Below, piece by piece: positions 43,677 to 51,517 of a stretch of DNA of 64,000 nt (the stretch's first letter is position 1; each line of letters begins with the position of its first letter). The position numbers were made by a program, and so were the translations under genes. The stretch is from the NCBI GenBank assembly GCA_017517815.1, contig JAFWYA010000101.1, positions 1 through 64,000 on the forward strand, read 5' to 3'. Origin of the DNA: Clostridia bacterium (GTDB taxonomy: Bacteria; Bacillota_A; Clostridia; Christensenellales; Aristaeellaceae). Under the pieces are notes generated by a model. The model had not been told where the DNA came from. It worked only from the letters and a program-made list of their open reading frames with translations, and ran no database searches.

Positions 43677-44570
43677 TCACGAATAATGCACGTGCTTGCG
43701 GCTGACGAGCAGGTTGATGCACGTGATGGTCAGTACGATGGCAAACAGGATGATGGCCGCAGCCGACGCATAGCTGGGATAGCCGCCGCTGCTGCCGTAG
43801 AGCATGTCATACACATAGCCAACGATGGTATTCATGCCGGCGGCATTCAGATTGGTGCCAAACAGCGCCACAGCGTCGCTGTATGCCTTGAACGCGCCGA
43901 TGAAACCCGTGATGATCAGATAAAACACCGTGGGCGAAATCATGGGCAGGGTGATGCGCGCAAACGTGCGCCAGCGGGAAGTGCCGTCTACCTTTGCGGC
44001 CTTGTAGTAGTCCTGATTGACAGAGGCCAGAGCGCTGGTGAAGATGAGGATCTTAAAGGGCATAACCACCCATACGGTGTAGAAGCACAGCACAAACATC
44101 TTGGCCCAGTACGGACCGTCGATAAAGTCAATGGGCTCCACCCCGAACCAGCTGATGATCAGGTTGGCCAGGCCATCGGTGTAAGGCGTCTTTTTGAACA
44201 GGATCATGAACACCAGGCCTACCGCCAGCGTGTTGGTAACGTAGGGCAGGAAATAGATGGTCTGATACAGGTTCTTCAGCGCCTTGATGGAGTTGAGCCC
44301 CACTGAAATCAGCAGTGCAATACCCGTGGAGATAGGCACGGTGAAAATGACCAGAACAAATGTGTTCTTGACTGCCTGCAGGAAATAGGGGTCATGCAGC
44401 ACGTAGGAATAGTTGTACGAACCCACGCCCTGATAGGTCTGCGAAGCGAAATTGTAGCTTTCCTCAAACGAGTAGATCAGCACGTCGATGAGGGGGTACA
44501 CCATAAAGATACCCAGAAACAGGATGGCAGGCAGCAGGTACAGCCATCCCTTCCAATTACGGTTGTCCAT
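43677..44570 (-). CDS. Carbohydrate ABC transporter permease (MalF/UgpA type)
   Basis: 297 residues, six hydrophobic segments, LPAILFLGIFMVYPLIDVLIY at the N-terminus and the EAA loop YYKAAKVDGTSRWRTFARI (about 195-213) for the ATPase. Between the ATPase gene and the second permease. Confidence 0.94.
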   Translation of the reverse strand: MDNRNWKGWLYLLPAILFLGIFMVYPLIDVLIYSFEESYNFASQTYQGVGSYNYSYVLHDPYFLQAVKNTFVLVIFTVPISTGIALLISVGLNSIKALKNLYQTIYFLPYVTNTLAVGLVFMILFKKTPYTDGLANLIISWFGVEPIDFIDGPYWAKMFVLCFYTVWVVMPFKILIFTSALASVNQDYYKAAKVDGTSRWRTFARITLPMISPTVFYLIITGFIGAFKAYSDAVALFGTNLNAAGMNTIVGYVYDMLYGSSGGYPSYASAAAIILFAIVLTITCINLLVSRKHVHYS

Positions 44571-44585
44571 TTTGCGCCTCCCGGA

Positions 44586-45683
44586 TCACTTCACGCAGAT
44601 ACGCTCTTCAGTCTGAGGATCAAACAGGAACACCTTTTCAGGCACAAGGGTGAAACGCACGCTCTGTGCGCCGACAGCCACTTTGTTGCGGGAGCTGATG
44701 ATGGCGCGCACCGTCACGTTTTCACACTGCGGATGCGTGGCGACCACGCTGATATCGCGGCCCATGACCTCCACGCCTGTGAGCGCGCAGCTGAAGGATC
44801 CGTTTTCATCCAGCTCGAAACCTTCGGGACGGATGGTGGCCCATACTTCCTGGTCGGCAACACCTTTGGCGTCCAGTACAGCCTCATCGCCGATAAACAG
44901 CTTTTCACCCTTCACATAGCCCTTGAACACATTAATGGGCGGTGTACCAAGGAACTTGGCCACAAACAGATTGTCCGGCTCGTCGTAGACCTCCTGAGGC
45001 TGGCCGATCTGCTGGATCACGCCGTCCTTCATCACAACGATCATATCGGAAATGCTCATAGCTTCTTCCTGATCGTGCGTTACAAAGATCGTGGTCACGC
45101 CGGTCTCACGCTGGATGCGGCGGATCTCCTCACGGGTCTGCAGGCGCAGACGGGCGTCGAGGTTGGAAAGCGGCTCGTCAAGCAGCAGCACACGGGGCGT
45201 TTTGACCAGAGCGCGAGCAATGGCGACACGCTGCTGCTGACCGCCGGAAAGCTCGCTGGGCTTGCGCTCCATCAGTCCTTCCAGCTGCACAAGCTTTGCC
45301 GCCGCTTCAGCGCGGGCATTCATTTCCTGCTTGCTCAGCTTCTGATCGCCCTTGAGGTTTTCCAACGGGAAACGAATGTTCTGCCGCACCGTCAGATGAG
45401 GATACAGCGCATAGTTCTGGAAGACAAAGCCAACGCCGCGGCGCTCGGCAGGCACCTTGGTCACGTCGTCATCACCAAAGAAAATGCTGCCGCTGGTAGG
45501 CTTTTCAAGACCACAGAGGAGGTTCAGCGTGGTGGATTTACCGCAGCCGGAGGGGCCCAGCAGGCCGATAAGCTTGCCATCAGGAATTTCAAAGGTAAAG
45601 TCGTTCACCGCAACGACCTCTTTGGGGCCGTTCTTGCTGCGGTTGGGGAACTTCTTAGTCAGATTCTGCAGTACGATCTTCAT
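44586..45683 (-). CDS. ABC transporter ATP-binding protein (UgpC/MsmX type)
   Basis: Cytoplasmic ATPase of the importer, possibly shared by several importers. 365 residues: Walker A GPSGCGKSTTLNLL (about 39-52), Q-loop VFQNYALYPHLTV, signature ELSGGQQQRVAIARAL, Walker B VLLLDEPLSNLDARL, H-loop FVTHDQEEAM, then an MDR-type C-terminal OB domain (about 240-365). First gene of the operon. Confidence 0.95.
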   Translation of the reverse strand: MKIVLQNLTKKFPNRSKNGPKEVVAVNDFTFEIPDGKLIGLLGPSGCGKSTTLNLLCGLEKPTSGSIFFGDDDVTKVPAERRGVGFVFQNYALYPHLTVRQNIRFPLENLKGDQKLSKQEMNARAEAAAKLVQLEGLMERKPSELSGGQQQRVAIARALVKTPRVLLLDEPLSNLDARLRLQTREEIRRIQRETGVTTIFVTHDQEEAMSISDMIVVMKDGVIQQIGQPQEVYDEPDNLFVAKFLGTPPINVFKGYVKGEKLFIGDEAVLDAKGVADQEVWATIRPEGFELDENGSFSCALTGVEVMGRDISVVATHPQCENVTVRAIISSRNKVAVGAQSVRFTLVPEKVFLFDPQTEERICVK

Positions 45684-45730
45684 GATGATCCCTTTCCTTG
45701 TTCCAGATACGGCATACGCCGCGCATTTTG

Positions 45731-45759
45731 ATTATAGCCCAACAGTCCTGACAAATCAA
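45731..45759 (-). promoter_or_regulatory. Promoter of the ABC importer operon
   Basis: Minus-strand TTGATT (45759-45754), 17-bp spacer, TATAAT (45736-45731). Confidence 0.75.
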
Positions 45760-45810
45760 TGCAAAATACAGACCCGACTGCTGATTCACAGCTTCCATGC
45801 AGGCGCATTT

Positions 45811-45832
45811 GTGCTATAATATCTGCAGGAGG
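45811..45832 (+). promoter_or_regulatory. Extended -10 and ribosome binding site of the dehydratase gene
   Basis: TGCTATAAT (TATAAT at 45815-45820) without a good -35, then AGGAGG at 45827-45832, 8 nt before ATG 45841. The predicted transcript would start almost at the ribosome binding site, so the leader is unusually short. Confidence 0.55.
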
Positions 45833-45840
45833 AATGCCCT

Positions 45841-47040
45841 ATGAACGTGACGATTCAAAAGATATCCGTTTTTCTCACTGCGCCCGACGGCCAGAATCTG
45901 GTGATCGTACGCGTGGACACCAATCAGCCGGGCCTGTATGGTCTGGGCTGCGCCAGCTTTGCCTACCGTGCAAAGGCGGTAAAGCAGATCATTGAGGAAG
46001 AATTTGCGCCTTTTCTCATTGGCCGCGACGCATCGCGCATTGAGGAGATCTGGAAGCTGCTCACCGTCAACGCTTACTGGCGAAATGGCCCTGTACTCAA
46101 CAGCGCTGTTTCTGGCATAGACATGGCGCTGTGGGATATCAAGGGAAAGATGGCAAACATGCCGCTGTATGATCTTTTGGGCGGCAAGTGCCGTGAGCGG
46201 GTCGACCTGTACTGCCACTGCAACGCCGCCACGCAGGAAGCAATTTTTGAAAAGACGGACAAAGCCGTCGCAGAGGGCTTCAAATACCTGCGCGTCGCCT
46301 ATTCCGACTATGACGGCCCAAGCGGTGACGAAAGCTACCTGTGTCTGCGGAACGAATGCAAGCACTATGATCCCAAACGCCATATGCGTTCGATCGTCAG
46401 CCTGCTGGAAGCGCTGCGTGAGCGCTATGGCGATGAAAAAGAACTGATCACTGACACGCATGAGCGGCTGGACCCGTCCGACGCCATCGTGCTGGCCAAA
46501 GAGCTGGAGCCTCTTCACCTGTACTTTATGGAGGATCCCCTTTCGCCTGAAAACCTTTCATGGCTGGGCCGGCTGCGTGAAAGCTGCGTTACGCCCATTG
46601 CCATCGGCGAGGTGTTCTCGCACCCGTTCGAATGGCAGCAGGTGATCCAAAATCGCTGGGCGGATTTCATCCGCTGCCACCTCAGTGCCGTTGGCGGCTT
46701 GACCCCTGCACGCAAAATCGCGGTGCTGGCCGAACAGTACGGCGTTCGTACCGCATGGCACGCACCGCTGGACACCAGCCCCATTTCCATCGCCGTGCAG
46801 ACGCATCTGGACTACGCCTCCCCTGCCTTTGGCATTCAGGAATACAGCGGTCTGTCGGATGCCTCCGCCGAGGTCTTTCCGGGGCTGCCTGTCTGTCGCG
46901 ATGGTGCGCTGTGGCTGAGCGAGTCTGCCGGTCACGGCGTAGCATTCAATGAAAAAGCCGCCTCCAAATATCCACCGAAGGAAGGTCCCACCCGCTGGAC
47001 GGAAATGCGCCTGCCGGACGGCACGCTGCATACTCCGTAA
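45841..47040 (+). CDS. Enolase-superfamily dehydratase (RspA/ManD-like)
   Basis: Mandelate racemase/muconate lactonising enzyme family; ManD/RspA members dehydrate D-mannonate or related sugar acids. 399 residues: capping domain (1-110), barrel with metal ligands in TDTHERLDP (Asp, with DxH as in ManD), FMEDPLSPE (Glu) and IAIGEVFSHP (Glu), and a His in RTAWHAPLD. ManD-type enzymes often show weak activity, so the true substrate is open. Divergent from the sugar importer, which may share its regulation. Confidence 0.88.
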   Translation: MNVTIQKISVFLTAPDGQNLVIVRVDTNQPGLYGLGCASFAYRAKAVKQIIEEEFAPFLIGRDASRIEEIWKLLTVNAYWRNGPVLNSAVSGIDMALWDIKGKMANMPLYDLLGGKCRERVDLYCHCNAATQEAIFEKTDKAVAEGFKYLRVAYSDYDGPSGDESYLCLRNECKHYDPKRHMRSIVSLLEALRERYGDEKELITDTHERLDPSDAIVLAKELEPLHLYFMEDPLSPENLSWLGRLRESCVTPIAIGEVFSHPFEWQQVIQNRWADFIRCHLSAVGGLTPARKIAVLAEQYGVRTAWHAPLDTSPISIAVQTHLDYASPAFGIQEYSGLSDASAEVFPGLPVCRDGALWLSESAGHGVAFNEKAASKYPPKEGPTRWTEMRLPDGTLHTP

Positions 47041-47050
47041 AAACGCATTG

Positions 47051-47083
47051 AAAAGGACAGGACCACGCTTCCTGTCCTTTTTG
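47051..47083 (+). terminator. Terminator after the dehydratase gene
   Basis: AAAAGGACAGG (47051-47061) / CCTGTCCTTTT (47071-47081) with T-run; probably also used by the converging pgs operon (minus strand ends in TTTTCAATG). Confidence 0.88.
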
Positions 47084-47084
47084 A

Positions 47085-48152
47085 TTATGCTTTTTTCTTT
47101 CTCCAGCCCACCCACAGCAGTGCAGCCGCAATCACCAGTGCTACGATCGCATACCACGGCGACTGATGGGTGGTGTAATACACATTGGTTTGACCAGGTT
47201 TGGTCAGCGGAACCGGATCGAACGGCAGCCCATTATCCTCTGCCAGTCCGCGCACGTTGAGCAGATGCACCACCGGCACATTGCGGGCAGCGTATTCATA
47301 GGTCAGTCCTCTGTCCAGATCCTGCGGAATGACAGGCGGATCCATCACCAGTCCGTTGGGGAAATTCAGCGTATAGGGACTGGTGCCTACATTCACACTT
47401 GCACCGCCCACATTGACGAAGCAGTCTGCATCGTCGCCGAACAGTTCCAGGCGGCGCTGCACAGCGCCGGGAATATTGCCTTCATCAATGAAGATGTATC
47501 CGTCCTTCGCTGCCAGCCTCTCAATGATTTCGCGTGTTTCCGGAAACAGAATGCCCTCTCCCCTGTCGTCATCGCCGCCGGGTGAGACTGCCAGCATTTC
47601 ATAATCGATCACGCCAGCCTTGCGTACGATATCCAGAATATCGACAACCGTCATATCCACGCGCGTTGCCCCGTACATGGAGGAACCATAGGACGCAATG
47701 ACCTTGATTTTCAACCCCATGGTATTGGCCGCACAGATAGCTGCCAGATTCAGCCCCGGGAAGGAGCCGCTCATACCACAGCAGACGGTGTCGCCGCTTT
47801 GAAGACCGGCCTGCTGATAGTATTTCACCATCAGCGCAGCAAAGTCGGGCTGAAGCGACGTGCGCTTGGCTTCCGTCATGCCAAGCGAAGTGGTCAGCTC
47901 GGTCCATTCCGGACCGATGAGGCCTGTGTGGTTCAGGTCGTCCTTTTCAATGGCGATACCATGCTGCGTTACATAGTCCAGCAGCACCGCTTCGGCATCT
48001 GCCATGCGCTGCGCAGCCTCCAGCTGCACAGCGGCATAGGGCAGCTGTACGCGCGTTTGCGTATTCAGCGTCAGGGTGATGCCGCCCAGGCACACCAGCG
48101 CCGCCAGCAGCATGCATGCAAAGCTTTTGCGTCCAAATTTCGGCATATTCAT
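47085..48152 (-). CDS. Poly-gamma-glutamate system protein (TIGR04332 type)
   Basis: 355 residues with an N-terminal membrane segment (about 10-30), an extracytoplasmic alpha/beta part (SGDTVCCGMSGSFPGLNLAAIC, IASYGSSMYGATRVDMTVVD, AVSPGGDDDRGEGILF, FVNVGGASVNVGTSPYTL) and a second membrane segment near the C-terminus (YAIVALVIAAALLWVGW). Such proteins accompany PgsB and PgsC where PgsA/CapA is missing; the biochemical role is not established. Its start overlaps pgsC by 4 nt. Confidence 0.82.
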   Translation of the reverse strand: MNMPKFGRKSFACMLLAALVCLGGITLTLNTQTRVQLPYAAVQLEAAQRMADAEAVLLDYVTQHGIAIEKDDLNHTGLIGPEWTELTTSLGMTEAKRTSLQPDFAALMVKYYQQAGLQSGDTVCCGMSGSFPGLNLAAICAANTMGLKIKVIASYGSSMYGATRVDMTVVDILDIVRKAGVIDYEMLAVSPGGDDDRGEGILFPETREIIERLAAKDGYIFIDEGNIPGAVQRRLELFGDDADCFVNVGGASVNVGTSPYTLNFPNGLVMDPPVIPQDLDRGLTYEYAARNVPVVHLLNVRGLAEDNGLPFDPVPLTKPGQTNVYYTTHQSPWYAIVALVIAAALLWVGWRKKKA

Positions 48153-48583
48153 AGCACGCTCACCGCCATGATCAGCAGTCTCACCAGCCCGGCGCTGAGC
48201 ACCACGCCCAGCAGCGTACGCGGCACACCCTGCTTGTACATGTCATTGGCAATCAGGCCGGGAACCACATGGCCGATGATGCGGATATCCTGTGGAATAA
48301 TGGCAATACCCAGCAGGAACTGTTCGATCACCCAGCCAAAAATCAGGCTGAGCACGATCACCAGCATGAATCGCCGCCTGCCGTAGAGGATGACATAGCG
48401 CGAAATAAACCTCGTAAGCCCATACACAATGACCGCCAGCAACAGCGTTGTCACAATACGCAGCGGCTGTTCAAAAAACATGCACAAATAACCGGCGGAT
48501 ACCATGCCACCGCACAGCAGACCAAAAGCCTCATAAAGCCCAAAACTGAGCAGCACGCTCAGTGCGATCGCCACATCATACAT
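48149..48583 (-). CDS. pgsC: Poly-gamma-glutamate biosynthesis protein PgsC/CapC
   Basis: Integral membrane partner of the gamma-ligase PgsB. 144 residues, about four or five hydrophobic segments; the C-terminal half has LLGIAIIPQDIRIIGHVVPG, then LIANDMYKQGVPRTLLGVVL, matching the PgsC pattern. It overlaps pgsB by 8 nt. Confidence 0.9.
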   Translation of the reverse strand: MYDVAIALSVLLSFGLYEAFGLLCGGMVSAGYLCMFFEQPLRIVTTLLLAVIVYGLTRFISRYVILYGRRRFMLVIVLSLIFGWVIEQFLLGIAIIPQDIRIIGHVVPGLIANDMYKQGVPRTLLGVVLSAGLVRLLIMAVSVL

Positions 48584-49676
48584 TTTTTTGCGCTTCCTCC
48601 ATCAGTTTTTCCAAAAGCATACGGCCTTCGCCCTTGATATTGCCGGCACACAGTACCTGCTGCGCAGCATCGGGCTGGCAAATCCATTTGTCCGCCTGAT
48701 GCACAGCCTGCGCCTTAACGCCTGTCATACGGGTCATATACTTTGTACACCATTCCTTATCGTCTCCGATAATACCAATACATTCAGGCTTCACACTGCA
48801 CTTGCGCACGACCTGTGCAAAGGCTTCAAGACGATAGGAACGATCCTTCCGATGATTATACAGCAGCCTGAAACTGCCGCGCTGCGCGCATTCCTGCAGC
48901 GCTTGGGCAAAGCTGACCGGGTCGTTGGCAGCAAAAGCATTCCACACCGTGCAGCCGGAAGCCTCAAACTTTTTGTACATGCCGATATCAGGCTTTGTGT
49001 CAAGGATACCCTGTCGCACAACTTCCGCAGAAATACCCAATTCGGCTGCCAGAGCCTCCACCAGCTGTACATTTGCCGGATGTACCGGGAAAGAGCTCTG
49101 TGCATAAAGCTGCGCATCATCAGCTTCGTTCGGCTGGATCAGCTGGCTGGTGTATGCTGCAAAGCGCTCATCATGTGCGATCACTTTGCTCTCTGCCGAA
49201 ATGGACTGCGCTAGCACATGAACGGTTTCCTCTTCGGTTGCACCTATTTCCTCCACATGGTCGACGTAGGCATTTGTCATCAGTACCCAATGCGGGCGGA
49301 TCAGTTTTTCCCCCATCAGCCGCTGATTTTCCACGCGCTGCGCCATGCATTCCACCACGATGGCCTGCGCCTTTCCCTTTACGGCAAGCCGTACGAAAGG
49401 CAGCTGTTCCATCATGGTCACAAAATCATGTTTGCGATAGTTTTCTTCGGTTCCGTCCGGCAGAATACGGCGTGCTTCAGACCCCGTCGTCTTGGCATAG
49501 GTACGAATACCCGCAGCGTTCAAAACAGAAGCCGTCATACGCGTGACCGTCGTTTTGCCGCGGGTTCCGTTCACAAGGATTCTTAGCGGAATTTTTTTAA
49601 GCATATGCTGGTGGACAGCGTTTTCCACTACGCCCAGTACCAGCAGCATCAGCACTGCGATGACCACTGCAATCAT
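48576..49676 (-). CDS. pgsB: Poly-gamma-glutamate synthase PgsB/CapB (Mur-ligase type)
   Basis: ATP-dependent amide ligase joining glutamate through the gamma-carboxyl. 366 residues: N-terminal membrane segment (1-18), P-loop NGTRGKTTVTRMTA (about 36-49), VECMAQRVENQRLMGEKLI and TNAYVDHVEEIGATEEETV, the Mur-ligase landmarks. GGAGG lies 7 nt before ATG 49676. No pgsA/capA is adjacent, so polymer export or release must use another route. pgsB-pgsC and the TIGR04332 gene are overlapping, so co-translated. Confidence 0.93.
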   Translation of the reverse strand: MIAVVIAVLMLLVLGVVENAVHQHMLKKIPLRILVNGTRGKTTVTRMTASVLNAAGIRTYAKTTGSEARRILPDGTEENYRKHDFVTMMEQLPFVRLAVKGKAQAIVVECMAQRVENQRLMGEKLIRPHWVLMTNAYVDHVEEIGATEEETVHVLAQSISAESKVIAHDERFAAYTSQLIQPNEADDAQLYAQSSFPVHPANVQLVEALAAELGISAEVVRQGILDTKPDIGMYKKFEASGCTVWNAFAANDPVSFAQALQECAQRGSFRLLYNHRKDRSYRLEAFAQVVRKCSVKPECIGIIGDDKEWCTKYMTRMTGVKAQAVHQADKWICQPDAAQQVLCAGNIKGEGRMLLEKLMEEAQKNV

Positions 49677-49710
49677 GGTTTCGCCTCCGTTTACAGTTGA
49701 ATTGAGCAGG

Positions 49711-49792
49711 CAAAGTTCAAGCGCCCCAAAGGAGCGCTTGAACTTTGTCTGCTGAAAGGGTCCAGACGCTCGTTGCGCGAACGTCTGGACCC
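49711..49792 (-). repeat. Two tandem long hairpins between the dipeptidase and pgsB
   Basis: First: CAAAGTTCAAGCGC (49711-49724) / GCGCTTGAACTTTG (49734-49747). Second: GGGTCCAGACG (49758-49768) / CGTCTGGACCC (49782-49792). Stems of 14 and 11 bp, both perfect, without long T-runs on the minus strand. Probably partial terminators or 3'-end stabilisers between two gene groups on the same strand. Confidence 0.75.
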
Positions 49793-49804
49793 GGGGATTA
49801 ACAA

Positions 49805-51424
49805 TTAGGCAGCGGGAACTTCCTCAACGGGCTTGTCGGGAGCACTTTCGAGGATGTTGGTCCACCACTCAGGATACTTGGCTTCGTTCATGTCGACGCG
49901 GTTGAACATGTACTTGGCGTACAGCTTGTCGCCCAGCTCGGTCCAGAACTCATGCCATTCGATAGCGTTGTTGTAAGCGTAATCGGTGATCAGCTTCACA
50001 GCAGCTTCCTTGTTGCCGGCTTCAACCAGAGCGGCAGCGGCAGCCTGGATGCTGGCAACCTCGGCATACTGCTCTTCCATCTTGGGATCGCGGGCAGCAT
50101 GGATGTCCTTGATGGCGCTCTCATAGTTCTGAGAAGCGGTCTGCTGGACATACTGGCTGATCCACCAGGCGGAGTCGCGATCGAAGGTGGTGTAGCGATG
50201 GCCGTTGACGAGGATCTCGGGCAGCTCGGTCATAGAGGCCCACAGCGGGATGCTGTAAGAGGAGTCGGCAGCGCCCCAGCCGATCCACACGAGGGAGCGG
50301 GCTTCCTCAGGCAGGTTGGCGTTGACGGTGGCGATGGTGTGATAGGTAGCGCGGTACAGGTTGATGGTGCGCTCCTTCAGCTTGTCGGTCAGCACGTTGC
50401 CGAACGGGCCAGCTTCGGGGGTCAGGGTTACGTCGTAAGGAGTGCCCTGATAGTAGTCGGAGTTGATCGCGCGGATGTCAGCAACGGTCAGCTTCTTCTC
50501 GGGGTAGCACAGCAGGGGCTGCACGGGAGATTCGGGATCCAGCTCCATGCTGGGGCACACCAGGTTCATGGCGCGCCACTCACGACGGTAAGCATAGGGG
50601 TTGGTGTTGTAGGAGTAAGCATCGGCGGGAGAGAACTCGGCGATGTTGTCCTCGCTCCACAGGCCATTCTCGATGGCGAAGGAGATGATGTTCTCGGAGC
50701 ACAGGTAGTTTTCCTTGTCCTCGAGATCAACATAGTTGATGCGGGCACGGTTGCCGCAAACGAACATGGCGTCGTCCGGCACACGGAAAGCGCACCATAC
50801 ATCATGGCCATAGCATTCCATGATCCAGGTCTCGTTGCCGTCGCAGATGTTGATGTTCTCGCAGAAGCCGTACCAGCCGTACTCTTCGACCATGGCGCCG
50901 ATGATTTCGACAGCCTCACGGGCGGTGGTGGCGCGCTCGAGAGCAACATGCTGAGCATGATAGCAGTCGATGATGCCGGTGCTGCCCTGAACCATCACTT
51001 CGTAGCACTTGAGGCCGCGCTCATCGGTGAAGTTGGGGGTGCAGGTGGATTCGCCCATGGCAACACCCTTCTCATTGATCAGAGAATAGTTGGTGTGCAG
51101 GTACTGGTAGGTGTCTTCTGGCTGGGGCATTTCGCCAACGACCATGCCGCCGCCGTAGTTCTTGGTGTTGGGGTAGTCGGACCAATCGCCGTACTGGTTG
51201 CCGTTGAGGACGATGTCACGCATGACGCCCTCGCCGCCTTCCATGCGGGGGATGATCCACAGACGGGAGTCATCACCGGTGGAGTCGCAGGTATGGGTGA
51301 TAACGGTAGAACCATCAGCAGTGGCGAGCTTGCCAATGCCCAGGGTGGTGCAGGCCATCGCGCTGGACATCATCATGACCAGAGCCATAACCATAGCGAG
51401 AGCACTCAGAATCTTCTTGCTCAT
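49805..51424 (-). CDS. Exported C69 family dipeptidase (copy 1)
   Basis: Ntn-hydrolase of the peptidase C69 (PepD) family, cutting dipeptides. 539 residues: signal peptide ending SSAMA, then Cys 25 as the first residue of the mature enzyme (ACTTLGIGKLATADG), so signal removal itself exposes the nucleophile. Further conserved blocks: THTCDSTGDDSRLWIIPR, DYPNTKNYGGGMVVGEMPQP, GVAMGESTC, AREAVEIIGAMVEEYGW. Paralog of the next gene, with roughly the same length. An exported C69 enzyme would act outside the cytoplasm. GGAGAG lies close to the start. Confidence 0.9.
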   Translation of the reverse strand: MSKKILSALAMVMALVMMMSSAMACTTLGIGKLATADGSTVITHTCDSTGDDSRLWIIPRMEGGEGVMRDIVLNGNQYGDWSDYPNTKNYGGGMVVGEMPQPEDTYQYLHTNYSLINEKGVAMGESTCTPNFTDERGLKCYEVMVQGSTGIIDCYHAQHVALERATTAREAVEIIGAMVEEYGWYGFCENINICDGNETWIMECYGHDVWCAFRVPDDAMFVCGNRARINYVDLEDKENYLCSENIISFAIENGLWSEDNIAEFSPADAYSYNTNPYAYRREWRAMNLVCPSMELDPESPVQPLLCYPEKKLTVADIRAINSDYYQGTPYDVTLTPEAGPFGNVLTDKLKERTINLYRATYHTIATVNANLPEEARSLVWIGWGAADSSYSIPLWASMTELPEILVNGHRYTTFDRDSAWWISQYVQQTASQNYESAIKDIHAARDPKMEEQYAEVASIQAAAAALVEAGNKEAAVKLITDYAYNNAIEWHEFWTELGDKLYAKYMFNRVDMNEAKYPEWWTNILESAPDKPVEEVPAA

Positions 51425-51465
51425 TTTGTGGTCTCTCCTTTTTCTTTTTGTTGCATACTCATAAA

Positions 51466-51494
51466 TCCGGGCGCCCGCGCAACAAGCGCCCGGA
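51466..51494 (-). other. Hairpin between the two dipeptidase genes
   Basis: TCCGGGCGC (51466-51474) / GCGCCCGGA (51486-51494). No T-run on the minus strand. It may set the ratio between the two paralogs. Confidence 0.55.
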
Positions 51495-51517
51495 CCTATA
51501 GCCTAATGGGGGATGGA

